From Omphiscola glabra (taxonomy: Eukaryota; Mollusca; Gastropoda; Lymnaeidae): a stretch of DNA of 64,000 bases. The stretch spans positions 30,607,949 to 30,671,948 of the forward strand of contig OZ024808.1 in NCBI GenBank assembly GCA_964017045.1, read 5' to 3'. The translations under genes were made by a program, and so were the position numbers. Position 1 is the first letter of the stretch. Each line of letters opens with the position of its first letter. Shown here one piece after another: positions 40,140-53,449 of this stretch. The notes beneath the pieces are model-generated. The model worked only from the letters and a program-made list of their open reading frames with translations, ran no database searches and was not told the origin of the DNA.

Positions 40140-41205
40140 GTCAGCACTAGAGGGTTGAGCTGTAGTTAAAGTAGGTCAATGCTAGATTGCTGTGGTGCAG
40201 TTAAAGTAGGTCAATGCTAGATTGCTGGGGTGCAGTTAAAGTAGGTCAATGCTAGATTGCTGAGGTGCAGTTAAAGTAGGTCAAGGCTAAATTTGCTGAG
40301 GTGCAGTTGAAGTAGGTCAGTGCTAAATTGCTGAGGTGCAGTTAAAGTAGGTCAATGCTAATTTGCTGAGGTGCAGCTAAAGTAGGTCAATGCTAATTTG
40401 CTGAGGGGCAGTTAAAGTAGGTCAATGCTAGATTGCTGAGGTGCAGTTAAAGTAGGTCAATGCTAGATTGTTGAGGTGAAGTTAAAGTATGTCAATGCTA
40501 GATTGCTATTACGGACTGTTATTAATGGAGAATGTTATCTCTTATTTAAGTCTATGGCTTGTTCCAAAACGGCCCATAACAAAAGACGATGCCAAAGTTT
40601 AAATACAATGCCAAATAATACGACACTCGAAACCAGGGCTGATTACAATTAATACGTTTTTAATGTATTAATTTTATTGAAATAACAAAAGCAAGAGAAT
40701 ATGATTAAAACTACTGACTTACAGTTTGGCCGTAATGGTACTGTGTTAATAAAAATACAATGAGCTAAAGTTTTACAATGAAAGAAAATATACACACAAC
40801 AAAGCACTGTCTAGTAGTACAATAATAACACACGCTCCCAGACTCGTGATAAAGGATCTCTCTCGTCATTCAATCTTCTTCCTTTTATACTCAGTTTCAA
40901 ACGATTCCAGAAACGCCATATGCATTGTTTAGCTTTCCAGTTTAATCTAGATTATTCGATAATTTTCTGATTAGAACGGACTATACATAGCTTTGTTAAA
41001 TTTCGCTAGCCACACCCCAAAACGGCCTCGAGTGTGTTGACTACAAGAGGTCATGCAAGGGGAAAGCATGCATTAAAACACGTCACCTACATAACAATTG
41101 CTGAGGAACAGTAAAAAATAGGTCAATGCTAGATTGATGAGGTGCAACAAAAAATAGGTCAATGTTAGAGTGCTGAGGTGCAGTTAAAGTAGGTCAATGC
41201 TAGAT
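40140..41205. repeat. 35-bp minisatellite interrupted by dispersed repeat copy 2
   Basis: Units with GTTAAAGTAGGTCAATGCTA, then GATTGCTGAGGTGCA at 40140-40510 and again at 41095-41205. The dispersed repeat lies between the two parts. Confidence 0.9.
40510..41095. repeat. Dispersed repeat family copy 2
   Basis: Homologous to 7130-7730. It starts ATTACGGACTGTTATT and ends CTACATAACA. The array words ATTGCT on both sides may be the insertion-site duplication. Confidence 0.7.
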
Positions 41206-41275
41206 TGCTATTACGGACTGTTATTTAATTAATAAAGAATTTTATCTCTTACTAAAGTCTATGGCTCGTTCCAAA
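41205..41275. repeat. Dispersed repeat family, 5' fragment (copy 3)
   Basis: ATTACGGACTGTTATT, then GTCTATGGCTCGTTCCAAA matches the first part of copy 2, including its left flank GCTAGATTGCT. The two therefore look like a local tandem duplication rather than separate insertions. It is cut off by the next array. Confidence 0.75.
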
Positions 41276-41760
41276 CTAGGTGGTGGGCGACTAGGTGGTG
41301 GGCGGCTAGAGAAAGGGCGGCTAGGTGGTGGGCGACTAGGTGGTGGGCGGCTAGGTGAAGGGCGGCTAGGTGGTGGGCGACTAGGTGAAGGGCGGATAGG
41401 TGAAGGGCGGCTAGGTGGTGGGCCACTAGGTGGTGGGCGGCTAGGTGAAGTGCGGCTAGGTGAAGGGCTGCTAGGTGGTGGGCGGCTAGGTGGTGGGCGG
41501 CTTGTGGAAGTGCGGCTAGGTGAAGGGCAGCTAGGTGGTGGGCGACTAGGTGGTGGGCGGCTAGGTAGTGGGCGACTAGGTGGTGGGCGACTAGGTGGTG
41601 GGCGTCTAGGTGAAGGGCGGCTAGGTGGTTGGCGACTAGGTGGTGGGCGACTAGGTGGTGGGCGACTAAGTGGTGGGCGACTAAGTGGTGGGCGACTAGG
41701 TGGTGGGCGGCTAGGTGGTGGGCGACTAGGTGGTGGGCGGCTAGGTGGAGGGGGCTAGGT
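41274..41760. repeat. 15-bp G-rich minisatellite, about 32 copies
   Basis: Unit CTAGGTGGTGGGCGG with GGCGA, GAAGG and similar variants. It encodes an artefactual LGGGR repeat frame. Confidence 0.96.
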
Positions 41761-42505
41761 GTTGCTAAGGTATAATTATTGCCCTTTAAAGAATCAATAA
41801 ATTCATAGAAATAAAATTAAACAGTGTGTCCATGTCGGGGTGGAGGGCGGGGGCCTGTGGGTGCGGTGTGGAAGGGGGTGCACTAAAGTGAGAACACATT
41901 ATTCCCCTCTCCCCACACACACAAACTTCACAAACTTTTTTCCCGAAAAATTGCCTGGCATGTGTTCAATTTCAGAAGGTCAGGTTAGGTTCCAATCCCT
42001 CATATGTGTACAATGTGTCTTTCAGTAGTTTCCCCTCCAGAGGGACCGCCCCTGGCTGTAGTCTTATTATTTCTTGCGCGAACAGCCATCTCTTCTCACG
42101 GCGCCAACAGACTAGCAGGATATTTACACAACATTTGAATCTAAGTTAAGTATAAATGCAACCAAAAGTACAATACAACTAAGCATAAACGCAACTTAAC
42201 ATGAATCTAACTAAACATTTTCAGAAAATGAAAGCTTTGCATTAATTATTCCTGGTGATATGATTTATAATGTACCTTGAGGGTCAGAAACAAGAGTCTA
42301 TGAACCAAAATTGCCACATCGACCGTATCATTTTATTGGAGGCCTTAGATCGGAAGGTGTATTTTTAGATTCCTGTACTTTATGCGCAGATCGAGACCAC
42401 AGTTCTTGTTACCAGACGCAGAGGTGCTAGAGATGTACCTAGAAATATTGTTATCAGGTCAAGGGACCTGATGTTAGCATCAAACGTTTGCATTGTAATT
42501 ACTTA
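41761..42505. other. Intergenic sequence without recognised features
   Basis: No coding, RNA or repeat signal recognised. Confidence 0.5.
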
Positions 42506-42509
42506 AGAA

Positions 42510-42740
42510 ATGTAGGCTATGCATAATTGGTTGCATCTAAACATTATTTGTTGTATCTGGACTAAATTTGTTGTATCTACACATAATTTGATGCATCTAC
42601 ACATGCTTTCTTGTATCTAGACGCAATTTGTTATATATACACATAACTTGTATCTACACATAGCTTGCTGTATCTACACAAAATTTGTTGTAGCTACACA
42701 TAAGTTGATGCATCTACTCATAATTTCTTGTAGTATTAAT
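42510..42740. repeat. Degenerate repeat of TTGTTGTATCTACACATAAT
   Basis: About nine diverged units of 20-27 bp. Confidence 0.75.
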
Positions 42741-42814
42741 ACACTAATTCCGCTTGATGTATTTAGTTAAGCCTAACTCGTAGCAGATATAACCCCTTTC
42801 AAAACCGTGGTCTT

Positions 42815-43490
42815 AGTGAAACCAACCCTTCCTATAGTGAAACTAACCCGTCCTATAGTGAAACTAACCAGTTCTATAGTGAAACTAACCCGTCCTATAG
42901 TGAAACTAACCCGTCCTATGGTGAAACTAACCCGTCTTATAGTGAAACTTACCCGTCCTCTAAGTGAAACTAACCCGTCCTATAGTGAAACTAACCCGTC
43001 CTATAGTGAAACTTACCCGTCCTATAGTGAAACTAACCCATCCTATAGTGAAACTAACCCGTCCTATAGTGAAACTAACCCGTCCTATAGTGAAACTAAC
43101 CCGTCCTATAGTGAAACTAACCAGTTCTATAGTGAAACCAACCCTTCCTATAGTGAAACTAACCCGTCCTATAGTGAAACTAACCAGTTCTATAGTGAAA
43201 CTAACCCGTCCTATAGTGAAACTAACCCGTCCTATGGTGAAACTAACCCGTCCTATAGTGAAACTAACCCGTCCTCTAAGTGAAACTAACCCGTCCTATA
43301 GTGAAACTAACCCGTCCTATAGTGAAACTAACCCGTCCTATAGTGAAACTAACCCATCCTATAATGAAACTAACCCTTCCTATAGTGAAACTAACCCGTC
43401 CTATAGTGAAACTAACCCGTCCTATAGTGAAACTAACCCGTCCTATAGTGAAACTAACCCACCCTATAGTGAAACTAACCCATCCTATTG
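42815..43490. repeat. 21-bp minisatellite, about 32 copies
   Basis: Unit CTATAGTGAAACTAACCCGT plus C. Occasional single-base length changes (CTCTAAGTG) shift frame. A block with a CAGTTC variant recurs at spaced positions. Confidence 0.96.
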
Positions 43491-43714
43491 GCCATTAACA
43501 CGAAGTGAATATTTTATAGCTAACTGCCATGTAGCAGAAGTTGTTGGAACTAATGTACAGTGTCTCGTTCATGAAGGACAATTCTGCAGCTGAAACCCAT
43601 CTTGGCACCCCACTATTCTTGCACCTCCTCTGGGACATTTTTTTCCCTTCTGCAATCCCAACCTTAGTTACATCTCTGTGTGAAATGACTCCTTGACATC
43701 TGTAGATACAAAAA

Positions 43715-43795
43715 TTCATTCAAAATGTGCATAAACACAATTCCTTATCAATGTGCATAAACACAATTCCTTATAAATGTGCTTAAAATAAAAAA
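43715..43795. repeat. 26-bp repeat, about 3 copies
   Basis: AATGTGCATAAACACAATTC, then CTTATC. Confidence 0.85.
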
Positions 43796-43796
43796 A

Positions 43797-44240
43797 ACGT
43801 GATCACGTCACACCTCTACTTCATTCACTTCATTGGCTCCCTGTACAAGCACAGATTGACTACAAACTCTTTGTTCTATGACACAACTTTTCTCGAATTC
43901 CTGCCATTCCTATCTAACCGAACTTCTCTCTGTCCATTCACCCCTTCGACAGCTTCGCTCCTCCTCATTCGCGCGTATTCTTTCTGTCCCCAAGACTGGC
44001 ACAAAAACATACGGTGAACTATCTTTCTCTTACTGTGACACCAAACAATGTAATTCTCTTCCACTACACATTTGCATTATATCGACCATCACAGCCTTCA
44101 AAACTGCACTCAAAACACAACTCTTTTAACTCCACTTTCCTGACTGATTCTCCCCCTCTGACCGATAAACGATGATTATGAGTGCCGTCTATGGCTTGAC
44201 ATGTGAATAGTTTTGGAATTGTTCGAGTGAATGTAAATTT
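43797..44240 (+). mobile_element. Non-LTR retrotransposon 3' fragment (CR1/L2-like C-terminus)
   Basis: Fragments such as LRQLRSSSFARILSVPKTGT, then TKTYGELSFSY and ITAFKTALKTQLF match the usual C-terminal pattern of CR1/L2-type ORF2 proteins. It shares over 150 bp, in opposite orientation, with the minus-strand element ending at 45043. The 5' end is truncated, and it ends before the AT-rich block. Confidence 0.75.
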
Positions 44241-45043
44241 GTTTTGTTTTATTAAATTAATGTATGTTTATTTTTAAGTTCATGATTATATTTTTTAAAT
44301 TGTATGCACAGCGTGCTATATAGAGCTACTATTAATAATAGTAAAATATTGTGGAGTTCCTATGAACTCAATATGTTAGGGTTGTTACGGTAATATGACA
44401 AAAATAGTGTGAAATCAACATGTAGGTTTAAGGTAAGAATATGATGAAAGATAGAGGTCATTCATTGTCTAGTGGGAGTCGCTGGTGACCTACTGATCAC
44501 GACGAAATTTATAGTCATCGTGGGGGGGGGGGGGGGGGGGTGTCTGTTAGTGTTCAAAGTTTCAGCTCAGTTAGACATAAGAAATTGGGATGCAAGTTTT
44601 CATAATAATCAAAATGACTTAGTGAATTAAGGAAATGTGAATTTATATTGATTCGAACATTAAACTTCTCGTTTACAATACATCCTTACAAGTAAGGACC
44701 GAAGACAAGTGAAATATCATTTTAAAAGATAATTCCACTTCACAACTAAATGGGAGCAATAAATAATATAGAACAACTTATTTTACTACATATAAATTTC
44801 TGTTAAATAACTAACTTTTTTGTTTTGGTGACAATAAATAAAGTTTAACAGTTATTTTAAATTATCGTTTTTATAGTCTAAGTGAACAAAGATTTTGCTA
44901 AATCTAAATAAAATACATCTTAAATACAAATAGAAAATTAGTGTGCCTAGAAACATCTTTAATTATATCCACACACAAAAATTTACTAAAATGTAATTAA
45001 TATCCTCCCTTGAAAAGAAAGTATGTGTTAAACATTTACGCAC
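44240..45043. repeat. AT-rich segmental repeat, copy 1 left part
   Basis: It shares long blocks with 49915-50600 and 51485-51950: GATGAAAGATAG..GTCATTC, TCTCGTTTACAAT.CATCCTT, ACAAGTAAGGACCGA and CTCCCTTGAAAAGAAA. A pure G run of about 19 bases is at 44522-44540. It is interrupted at 45043 by a minus-strand retrotransposon. Confidence 0.85.
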
Positions 45044-48010
45044 TGCGGAGGAGCCAAGCTGTCGAATGGGTCAATAGACAGAGAGAAGTTCGGTTAGATA
45101 GGAAGGCCAGGAATTCGAGAAAAAGTTGTGGCAGAGAACAGAGAGTTTATAGTCAATCCGTGCTTGAATGAAGTAGAGGTGTGACGTGATCATGTTTTTT
45201 TGCCCTTTAAAGCTAGCCTAGCAGCTGAGTTTTGAACCTTTTGTAGTTTTTCTAAGAAGTGTATTGGTGAACCTGAGAGTTGCAATAGTCAAGACGAGAG
45301 AGAACAAGAGCATATACTAGGGTTTTTGTTACGCTAACTGTGAGGTAGTGGCGGATTGAGCTGATCTGACGGATAGCCGTGTATGCAGAGCGACAAATGT
45401 GATTATCGACAGTCATAGACAGAAAATAACCAAGATTCTTATTGGAGGATGTAAACTGTATGTCTGAGTTACCTACTTGAAATGAGTTGGGGAGAGCTGA
45501 GTTGAAGGATGATTTGTGATCGTAAATAAGAAGTGCTTCCGTTTTGTCATCGTTAAGTTTCAACTTGCTGAATGTCATCATGACTTGACATCAGCAATGC
45601 TCTCCTGCAAAGTCCGGATAGCGGAATCGACAAGAGAGGGATGTGTATGAATGTATAGCTGCGTGTCATCCGCGAATGACTAGCTCTAAACAGCATGCCT
45701 CTCTAGCAAAAGGAGCAGTAGCCTGGTATACATTGTAAATAGAACCGGGCCTAAAACGGACCGCTGTGGCACTCCATACACCATATCAGAACTGCCGGAG
45801 TGACAGTCATTGATAGATTCCGCCTGCGTTCTATCGGAGAGGAACGACCTAAACCAAGACAAAAGTGAACCAGAAATGCCAAAGTAATTTTCAAGGGTTT
45901 TGTAAAGTATTTCATGGTCGACAGTGTCAAAGGCCGCACTAAGGTCCAAGAGGATCAGGAGAGAGACATCCCCGCTGTCCAATGCGAGCAAGAGGTCATT
46001 GGTTACTCTCAAGAGAGCTGTCTCAGTACTATGGAAAGGTCTATGATTAGGACTAAGAAGAGAGTTGTTGTTTAAGAAAGCAAAAAATTGTTTTATAGCT
46101 AGTTGTTCAATGACTTTAGATAAAAATAATTAATTAGATACTGGTCGATCGTTTTTAAAATTATTTTCCTCCAGACCAGGCTTCTTAAGCAATGGTTTGA
46201 TGACAGCTGACTTACACATAGAGGGAACAGTGCCAGAAGACAAGCTTTCATTGACTATGTGGTTTATCGTTGGGAGCAAATTATCTAATGACTCAACCAA
46301 CTGGGGGTTGGGGATGGGGTCTAAAGACCATGACCATGACATAGGCTTAGACTTCAGAATAGTACTTTTCACCTCTTGTTCTGGAACCGGTTTAAAAATT
46401 TCAAAATGTGAACTAACACAAGAAAAGGTAGGCAAATCTATGGGGGATATGTCAAGACAATCAGGTTCAGCGCGGTTGTCAGCAACTTTGCTTGTCAAGA
46501 AATTACAGAAAATATATGTTTGCTGGGGCAACGGGAACACTGAAGGAAGAGCAATTCCTTTGTTATTCCCTCTGAGATTTCTAGAAACATCGAACAACTG
46601 CCTGCCGGTTTAACCCATAATTATCTTTTGGCTAAAATACAAAGTCTTAGCACGAGAAACAATTTTGGTCACACGTTTCTTGGCAGCGTAATACATATCC
46701 CTAAAAACAACAAGACCTGACCTCAGCCACTTCTTTTCCGCACTACGCCGCTCTTTCTTGGCACTGCAAAGTTCCTCCCTTATGGTTGCATACCAGGAAG
46801 ATGACCGTGCTGACCTAACATTACGGCAGTTGAGGGGGGCATGACGTTCAAGCACAGTGCGCAATGCACCGTGTAGTGTTTCCAAAGTAAGGCAGAGGGC
46901 AGGGGACACTTCCAAACTCAGATCATGCTTAAAGGCATCCCTATTTATAGCACACAAACTGCGGACCTTCCTGAACTGATGGAGAGGAGAGGATGCACTA
47001 ACGTTAAGCTCACAAACAACACAGAAGTGATCTGAGGAAAGCCGTTGAGTGACTACAAAGTAGAGGTAACTACAAAATCCTGAGGCCTATGTAGCACCCA
47101 ATCAATAATATGTCCACAATTATGAGTCGGTTGGTCGACTGATTGCTTAAGACTAAATAAGTCCAAAAGATCCATCATTTTAGCAGTGGAGGGGTTCTGT
47201 GGCTGTTCGAAGTGAAAGTTCATATCGCTCACTATAATAAAGTGCCAGCCAATGTGCTGCAATGATCCAGCAGATCCGGGAACTCCCGATGAAACAAAGC
47301 CTCAGTAAGTTTATTTTTCCTGCTAGGGCAGATGCGATAAATGCACATAAAATGAACGCTCTGATTAGGTTAACAAATGGAAAATCTGTGACAAGGGCTA
47401 GATAACGGGACAACGTGTCCTTGTAGATGACAGCGAGGCCACCACCACGAGTTGCACGAGGAAATGATCTGGCAGAATAACCAGGCGGAGCAAGATCGGT
47501 ACACTTTCCTTCATCGCCAGTCTGCCGAAACCAGATCTCCTGGATAAACAGAATGTCAATCCGCCGATCTGTGATAAATTCAGAGACTGCGATGCATTTC
47601 TCATAAAAGCCAAGCGACTGAGCGTTAAATAAGGCCATGCGAAGCTGTCTTTCGCTGGAAGGTAGAGAGGTGTTAATGCGAATGAGGTTGGCTGGGTTAG
47701 AAAAGCGAAGAGTAAGTCTTGAGGATGAATGAGTGCCATGTTGTTTTATTTTTAGTTTCCGTCTACCACCACGATGGGTACGCTTTCGGGGGTAGGCCTT
47801 GACCAATTGAAAGTTCCTTCAGTCGACACAGGAGGTCAGCGGTCAAGTGCGCACGCTGGGCATTCATTGACAATAGGCAATCACGTGTGTATATCAGCAC
47901 ATTTCGATGACCTCCGTGGAGCTGGGGTGTGTCATCAACCACATCGTCAGCTGGCATGATCGTCCGGTCAACAAGATAGCGGCAATTTTCACAGAGCTTC
48001 ATCTCGAAGA
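45043..48010 (-). mobile_element. Minus-strand non-LTR retrotransposon with endonuclease and reverse transcriptase, degenerate
   Basis: Reading from 48002 leftwards: an N-terminal part (MKLCENCRYLVDRTIMP), then an AP-endonuclease domain with MALFNAQSLGFYEKC, ILFIQEIWFRQ and DMNFHFEQ, then IIDWVLHRP. A linker follows (46957-46610). The reverse transcriptase has LLILLDLSAAFDTVDHEI, GVPQRSVLGPVLF and SFADDTQLY (about 45670), then KLNDDKTEALLI. Several frameshifts and stops make it inactive. It stops at about 45043 inside the C-terminal coding part, so the 3' end is missing, which is unusual for a LINE. The general CR1/L2 (Jockey-group) type is inferred from motif spacing. Confidence 0.88.
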
Positions 48011-48169
48011 AAAGTCAAAATTATAAGTCTGAAGTTTTGAGGTACAAAAAAACGTAGCTCGGTGAAAGCAGCGATCCATGGCGGATATCACATATAAATA
48101 TATTGAAAATCAAGCTAACACACATTAAAATTACTATATGATCAAGAGCTCGAGCCTATACATGCCTGC

Positions 48170-48345
48170 AAGGCGTAGTCCCGATCTCAAGACAGATATT
48201 TGTGTCCCGATCTCAATACAGATCTTTGTGTCCCGATCTCAAGACAGATCTTAGTGTCCCGATCTCAAGACATATCTTTGTGTCCCTATCTCAAGACAGA
48301 TCTTTGTGTCCCGATCTCAAGACAGATCTTAGTGTCCCGAATTGA
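48170..48345. repeat. 26-bp minisatellite, about 6 copies
   Basis: CAAGACAGATCTTTGTGTCC plus CGATCT, with T/A variants. It lies just 5' of the minus-strand LINE. Confidence 0.92.
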
Positions 48346-48439
48346 ATTTTTTATTATTATAAAAGATATTACAAAACACGTTCATGTTGTTTTTTTTAAC
48401 AATTTCGGAACACAAAAGTATCTAAGTATCTTTTCTGAT

Positions 48440-49800
48440 GCACTCCGGAAGTAATGTGATTTTATGTTTTCTTATTAAAAACTCCTTAACACAAATGTTT
48501 TCTTTTACATCTAATTTGGGGTAATTTATGCACGCTCACCAATTGCTCGGTTATACGAAGAATTTAGAAAACTGTATTTGTATTAAATCCTTTATTAAAT
48601 TACATTCCCTTTTGTTCGTGGGGTAGCTGGCTGTGTTGGTGGAAAATTTTCCCTATAACTGCGCTAAATGAGATTCTTTAAAACATGTATCAACTGTTTT
48701 TGGTGCGTAATAATTTCTTTTCTTTTCTGAAATATTTGGTGAAATAAATCTGTGTTGTAAAAGCGTGTAGGTTATTAAAATATTAATATAGTTCAGGGGC
48801 ATGAAAGTAATTTGTGGATACGAGCTTTGAAGGGGAGCACTAATTGGGATTATTATAAAGAGAGTTACTTGTATGAATGTTTTATTTTTAATTTCCTCCA
48901 CCCCCAGTTGCTTGATATTACATTTAAAAAAATGATGTATTCAAAAAATATTGTTTTCATGGGGTTTTTGTTGTATATTTGTAAAACTAAAACAATTTCC
49001 CGAAGAATACATATAAATAAAAGTAAGTTTTTATAAATAATTAATTTAAGTGTGTATTACGACTTCTTTCTTTACATTTCGGAACGTGTAATTGCATGTG
49101 ATAAAATAATTTGCTTGAAGAAAATAAATAATTGATTCAGAAACACAAAAATTACTTAGTTCGTAAGAAAAACGAACCAAACGAATCCTTTTATTTACTT
49201 CATATCTTAAGCTCGCCTTGGCAGAAAACCTTTTTTCTATTTTAATCATATTCTGTTTGTGTCTTACAAGTGGTGCGTGTTCGCTCGCTGTACACTTTTC
49301 TTCATTATATTATTTATGTGTCGTACAACTGGGGCACTCTTTTTCGCTGCACTATTGCCATCATCATATTCTGTTTGTGTCTTACAAGTGGTGCGTGTTC
49401 GCTCGCTGTACACTTTTCTTCATTATATTATTTATGTGTCGTACAACTGGGGCACTCTTTTTCCCTGCACTATTGCCATCATCATATTTTGTTTGTGTCT
49501 TACAAGTGGTGCACATTTGCTTGATGCACTCTTCTCTTGACGTTTGTATTCTCTGGTCTGAACCTTATAATTGTTTTTTGATAGCTTTGTTTTTACGGTG
49601 CTAAAGTTTTATCCCAATCAATTGATTGGTATGGGAACGCATAAGAAAATTATTTAAATATCTCAAATCAGAAAAAAACTATTTAGGGCCTCCTGTCAAA
49701 AACTGAATATTGCAAAATGATTGTACAAATTGAGAAACATACGAGATTATGTCACAAATAAACGGAAAAATCGCTGTTTGTATTTGATGAAATACCCTCC
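48440..49800. repeat. AT-rich segmental repeat, copy 1 right part, with a 119-bp repeat
   Basis: This matches 50860-51480 and 52230-52880 (for example GTGTAGGTTATTAAAATATT, then GGGGCATGAAAGTAATTTGTG). It continues with 2.3 copies of a 119-bp unit (49245-49530) made of two diverged 59-bp monomers, and a tail (CGGTGCTAAAGTTTTATCCC) that recurs at 54570. Confidence 0.85.
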
Positions 49801-49914
49801 GCTAATGCAAAACTTCTGTTTAACGTTATAGTTTATAGCTTCTATGCATATACCGCTATCCGCCAGATACGCTCCATCCGCCTGACAGTTAGCAAAAGAA
49901 AAACCCTAGACTAT

Positions 49915-51480
49915 GTTTTGTGTAATTTATTTAATGTATGTTAATTTTTAATTTCATGATTATTTAATGACATTTAAACATGTTAGTCTAAGGTAAAAAA
50001 TATGATGAAAGATAGATGTCATTCAATCTCTGATGTGTGTCCCTGGTGACTTACTTATCATGACTAAATTTGTATCCATTGGGTGGATGGGGGTCAGTTG
50101 GTGTTGAAAGTTATAGCTTGATTAGCCATAAGCTATTTGGATGCAAGATTTCATAATAATCAAAATGACTAAGTTAATTAATGAAATGTGAATTTATTAT
50201 TTATTTTAACATTAAGCATCTCGTTTACAATGCATCCTTACAAGTAAGGACCGAGGACAAGTGAATTATCTTTTTAAAAGAAAACTTCACTTTGTAATCA
50301 ACAAGTTATCCAAACATTGGATTTACATATTTAATTAGATATATATTTCTGTTCAAGAGTTAACTTTATTGCTTTTGTGACAATAAATAATATATAAAAG
50401 TTTTTTGAAATTATCCTATTTGTAGTCTAAATTTGCAAACAATTTCCTAAAATTTATATAAAATACATTTTAAATACAAAATAAAATTAATGTAGCTAGC
50501 AAAATCTTTAGTTAAATCCTCACACAAAAAGTTACTAAATCGTAATTAATATTCTCCCTTGAAAAGAAAATATTTGTTAAACATTTACGCAATTTTTGTA
50601 TGAAAAAATATATAAATATGATTTTAAAAGTTCATATCATATACAATTATTTAATAGGCTAATCAATTTTCTCCCCGCCGATTCATGTCAGGTTTGTTTA
50701 AATTTAGAAAATCAATCGTGTTTTTCTTTTTTTCACTAATTTATTTCAAACACATTTATGAAAACACAAAATTTAACATATTGACATGGAGGTGATCAAT
50801 ATTTTAAACATGACAAAAAATTATTTATTAAAATGAAGAGTTTTTTAAATGTGATTTTATGATTTCGTATTAAACACTCATTAACACAAATATTTTCTTT
50901 TACATCTAATTTGGGATAATTTATGCACGCTCACCAATTGCTCGGTATTACGACAAATTGAGAACAATGAATTTTTATTATATCTTTATTTCACTTTTGT
51001 TCGTGGTGTTTATGTATGCTGGCTGTGTTGGTAGAATATTTTCCCTATAACTGCGCTAAATGAGATTCTATAAAAATACATGTATCAACTGTTTTTGGTG
51101 CTTAATAATTTCTTTTCTTTTCTGAAATATTTGGTGAAATAAATCTGTGTTGTAAAAGCGTGTAGGTTATTAAAATATTAATATAGTTCAGGGGCATGAA
51201 AGTAATTTGTGGATACCAGCTTTGAAGGGGAGCACTAATTGGGATTATTATAAAGAGCGTTACTTGTATGAATGTTTTATTTTTAATTTCCTCGACCCCA
51301 GTTGCTTGATAGTACATTAAAAAAAATGATGTATTAAAAAAACGTTGTTTTCATCGGGTTTTTGTTGTATATTTGTAATACTAAAACAAATTACTCAAGA
51401 ATACATATAAATAAATGCATTTTTTAAAAATACATAATTATTTTAAATGTGTATAACGACTTCTTTATTTACATTTCTGA
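49915..51480. repeat. AT-rich segmental repeat, copy 2
   Basis: Uninterrupted left and right parts, giving the pre-insertion structure: AAACATTTACGCA is followed here by AT-rich DNA, where copy 1 has the retrotransposon. Confidence 0.85.
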
Positions 51481-51484
51481 ACGT

Positions 51485-52900
51485 GTAACAAGATTTCATA
51501 ATAATCAAGATGACTAAGTTAATTAATAAAGCGTGAAATTAATGCTGTTTCGAACACTGAGCTTCTCGTTTAGAATGCATCCTTACAAGAAAGGACCGAA
51601 GACAAGCGAGATATCTTTTTACAAGTAACAGCTAGAGCAGAATGGCGGGGTAAACTTTGGTTTAGCATATTTTACTTTATATAAATTTCTGTTAAAGAAT
51701 TAACTGTATAGCTTTTGTGACAATAAATAATATATAAAAGTTATTTGAAAATATCGTACGTATAGTCTAAATGAGCAAAAATGTTGCTAAAATCTATATA
51801 AAATACATTTTAAATACAAATATAAAATTAATGTAGCTAGCAAAATCTTTAGATATATCGACACACAAAAATTAAACTAAAAATATAATGAATATTCTCC
51901 CTTGAAAAGAAAATATTTTTTTAAAATTTACTCACGTTTTGAACAAAAATATGAAAATAATATATATATATATATATAAATTATATGATTTTAAACGTTC
52001 ATTTTAAATACAATTATTTAATAAGCTAATCAATTTTGTCCCCCGACCATTCATGTCAGGTATGTTTGAATGAAGAAAATCAATCACATTTGTCTTTTTT
52101 CCCACAACTTTATTTCAAACACATTTATGAAGACTCAAAATTTAACATATTTACATGGATTTGATCAATATTTTAACCAAAACAAACAATTATTTATTAA
52201 AATGAAGATCTTTCTTAATATGATTTTTTTGTTTTCCTATTAAACACTTATTAACACAAGTATTTTCTTTTACATTTATTTTGGGGGTAATTTATGCACG
52301 TTCACCAATTGCTAGGTTATTTGAACATTTTCACTAAAACTGCGCTAAATGAGATTCTTTAAAAACATATATCAACTGTGTTTGGTGCGTAATATTTTCT
52401 TTTCTGAAATATTTGGTAAATAAATCTGCGTTGTAAAAGCGTGTAGGTTATTAAAATATTAATATAGTTCAGGGGCATGAAAGTAATTTGTGGATACGAG
52501 CTTTCAGGGGAGTACTAATTGGGATTATTATAAAGAGAGTCACTTATATGAATGTTTTGTTTTTTTTTAATTTCCTTGACTCCCAATTGCTTCATTATAC
52601 ATTTAAAAAAATGATATTTAAAAAACATTGTTTTCAGAGGATTTTTCTTGTATTTTTGCAAAACTAAAACAAATTCCTCAAGAATACATATAAACAAAAG
52701 CAAGTTTTTTTTACAAATAATTATATTAAATGTGTATTACGACTTCTATCTTTACATTTGGAACGTGTAATTACATGTAATAAAATAATTTGCTTGAAGC
52801 AAACTAAAATAATTTATTCAGAAACACAAAAATTACTAAGTTGCGAGGAAGAACAAATCAAAACAATTATTTTCTTGGCAGATAAAACTTTTTTCTCTTA
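51485..52900. repeat. AT-rich segmental repeat, copy 3
   Basis: The same order of shared blocks as copies 1 and 2, more diverged, with a TATATA run at about 51960. Confidence 0.82.
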
Positions 52901-53440
52901 TAATCTTTCTTACTTTATAGCAATATAATTACAATGAATATTTTTCTAATATTTCATCCACATCTGTAATTATTTATTTTTTAAAAATAATAACGATAAT
53001 TCTTCTCCTGTCCCATTTTACTTTGAAGGCGTCTCGATAACGTACAGTTGTTCAGATTTCCAAAAGGTATTAAGTTAAATGGTTCCTCGTTTTGGGTATT
53101 TTGTACTTGTCCATAACACATCTAATCCGCTGGCAACGTGGCCTTTCTTTGACTCTATATACCAGAGAATCTGCAATTGTAAATATGCATTGCATGTTAG
53201 TTGACAGGCATTCTAAGCAGTTGCGGACAAATCAATTCATTTGTAATTTAACCATATACTGTACTTTTGTGTTGACACTTAATATTTTTCTTATTTTAAT
53301 GGCTCTTAATCTGGTCCTTTTTTTTTACCATCAGCTCGCCATCAACTTCTTCCACGTCTATATTTTACCTTTACAAATTTTATTCAATGTTTGGCACCGC
53401 TAAATAAAGATTGGATTAAGGCAGCGTTAATTAGCCTTGT
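52901..53440. other. Region between copy 3 and the 59-bp array
   Basis: It contains at 53160-53255 the inverted relative of the repeat at 7920-8000. No gene recognised. The open frame 53092-53403 is explained by that repeat plus chance. Confidence 0.5.
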
Positions 53441-53449
53441 TCTAGTCAC

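Noticed and set aside
41261..41758. LGGGR-repeat protein
   Set aside because: 15-bp G-rich array only.
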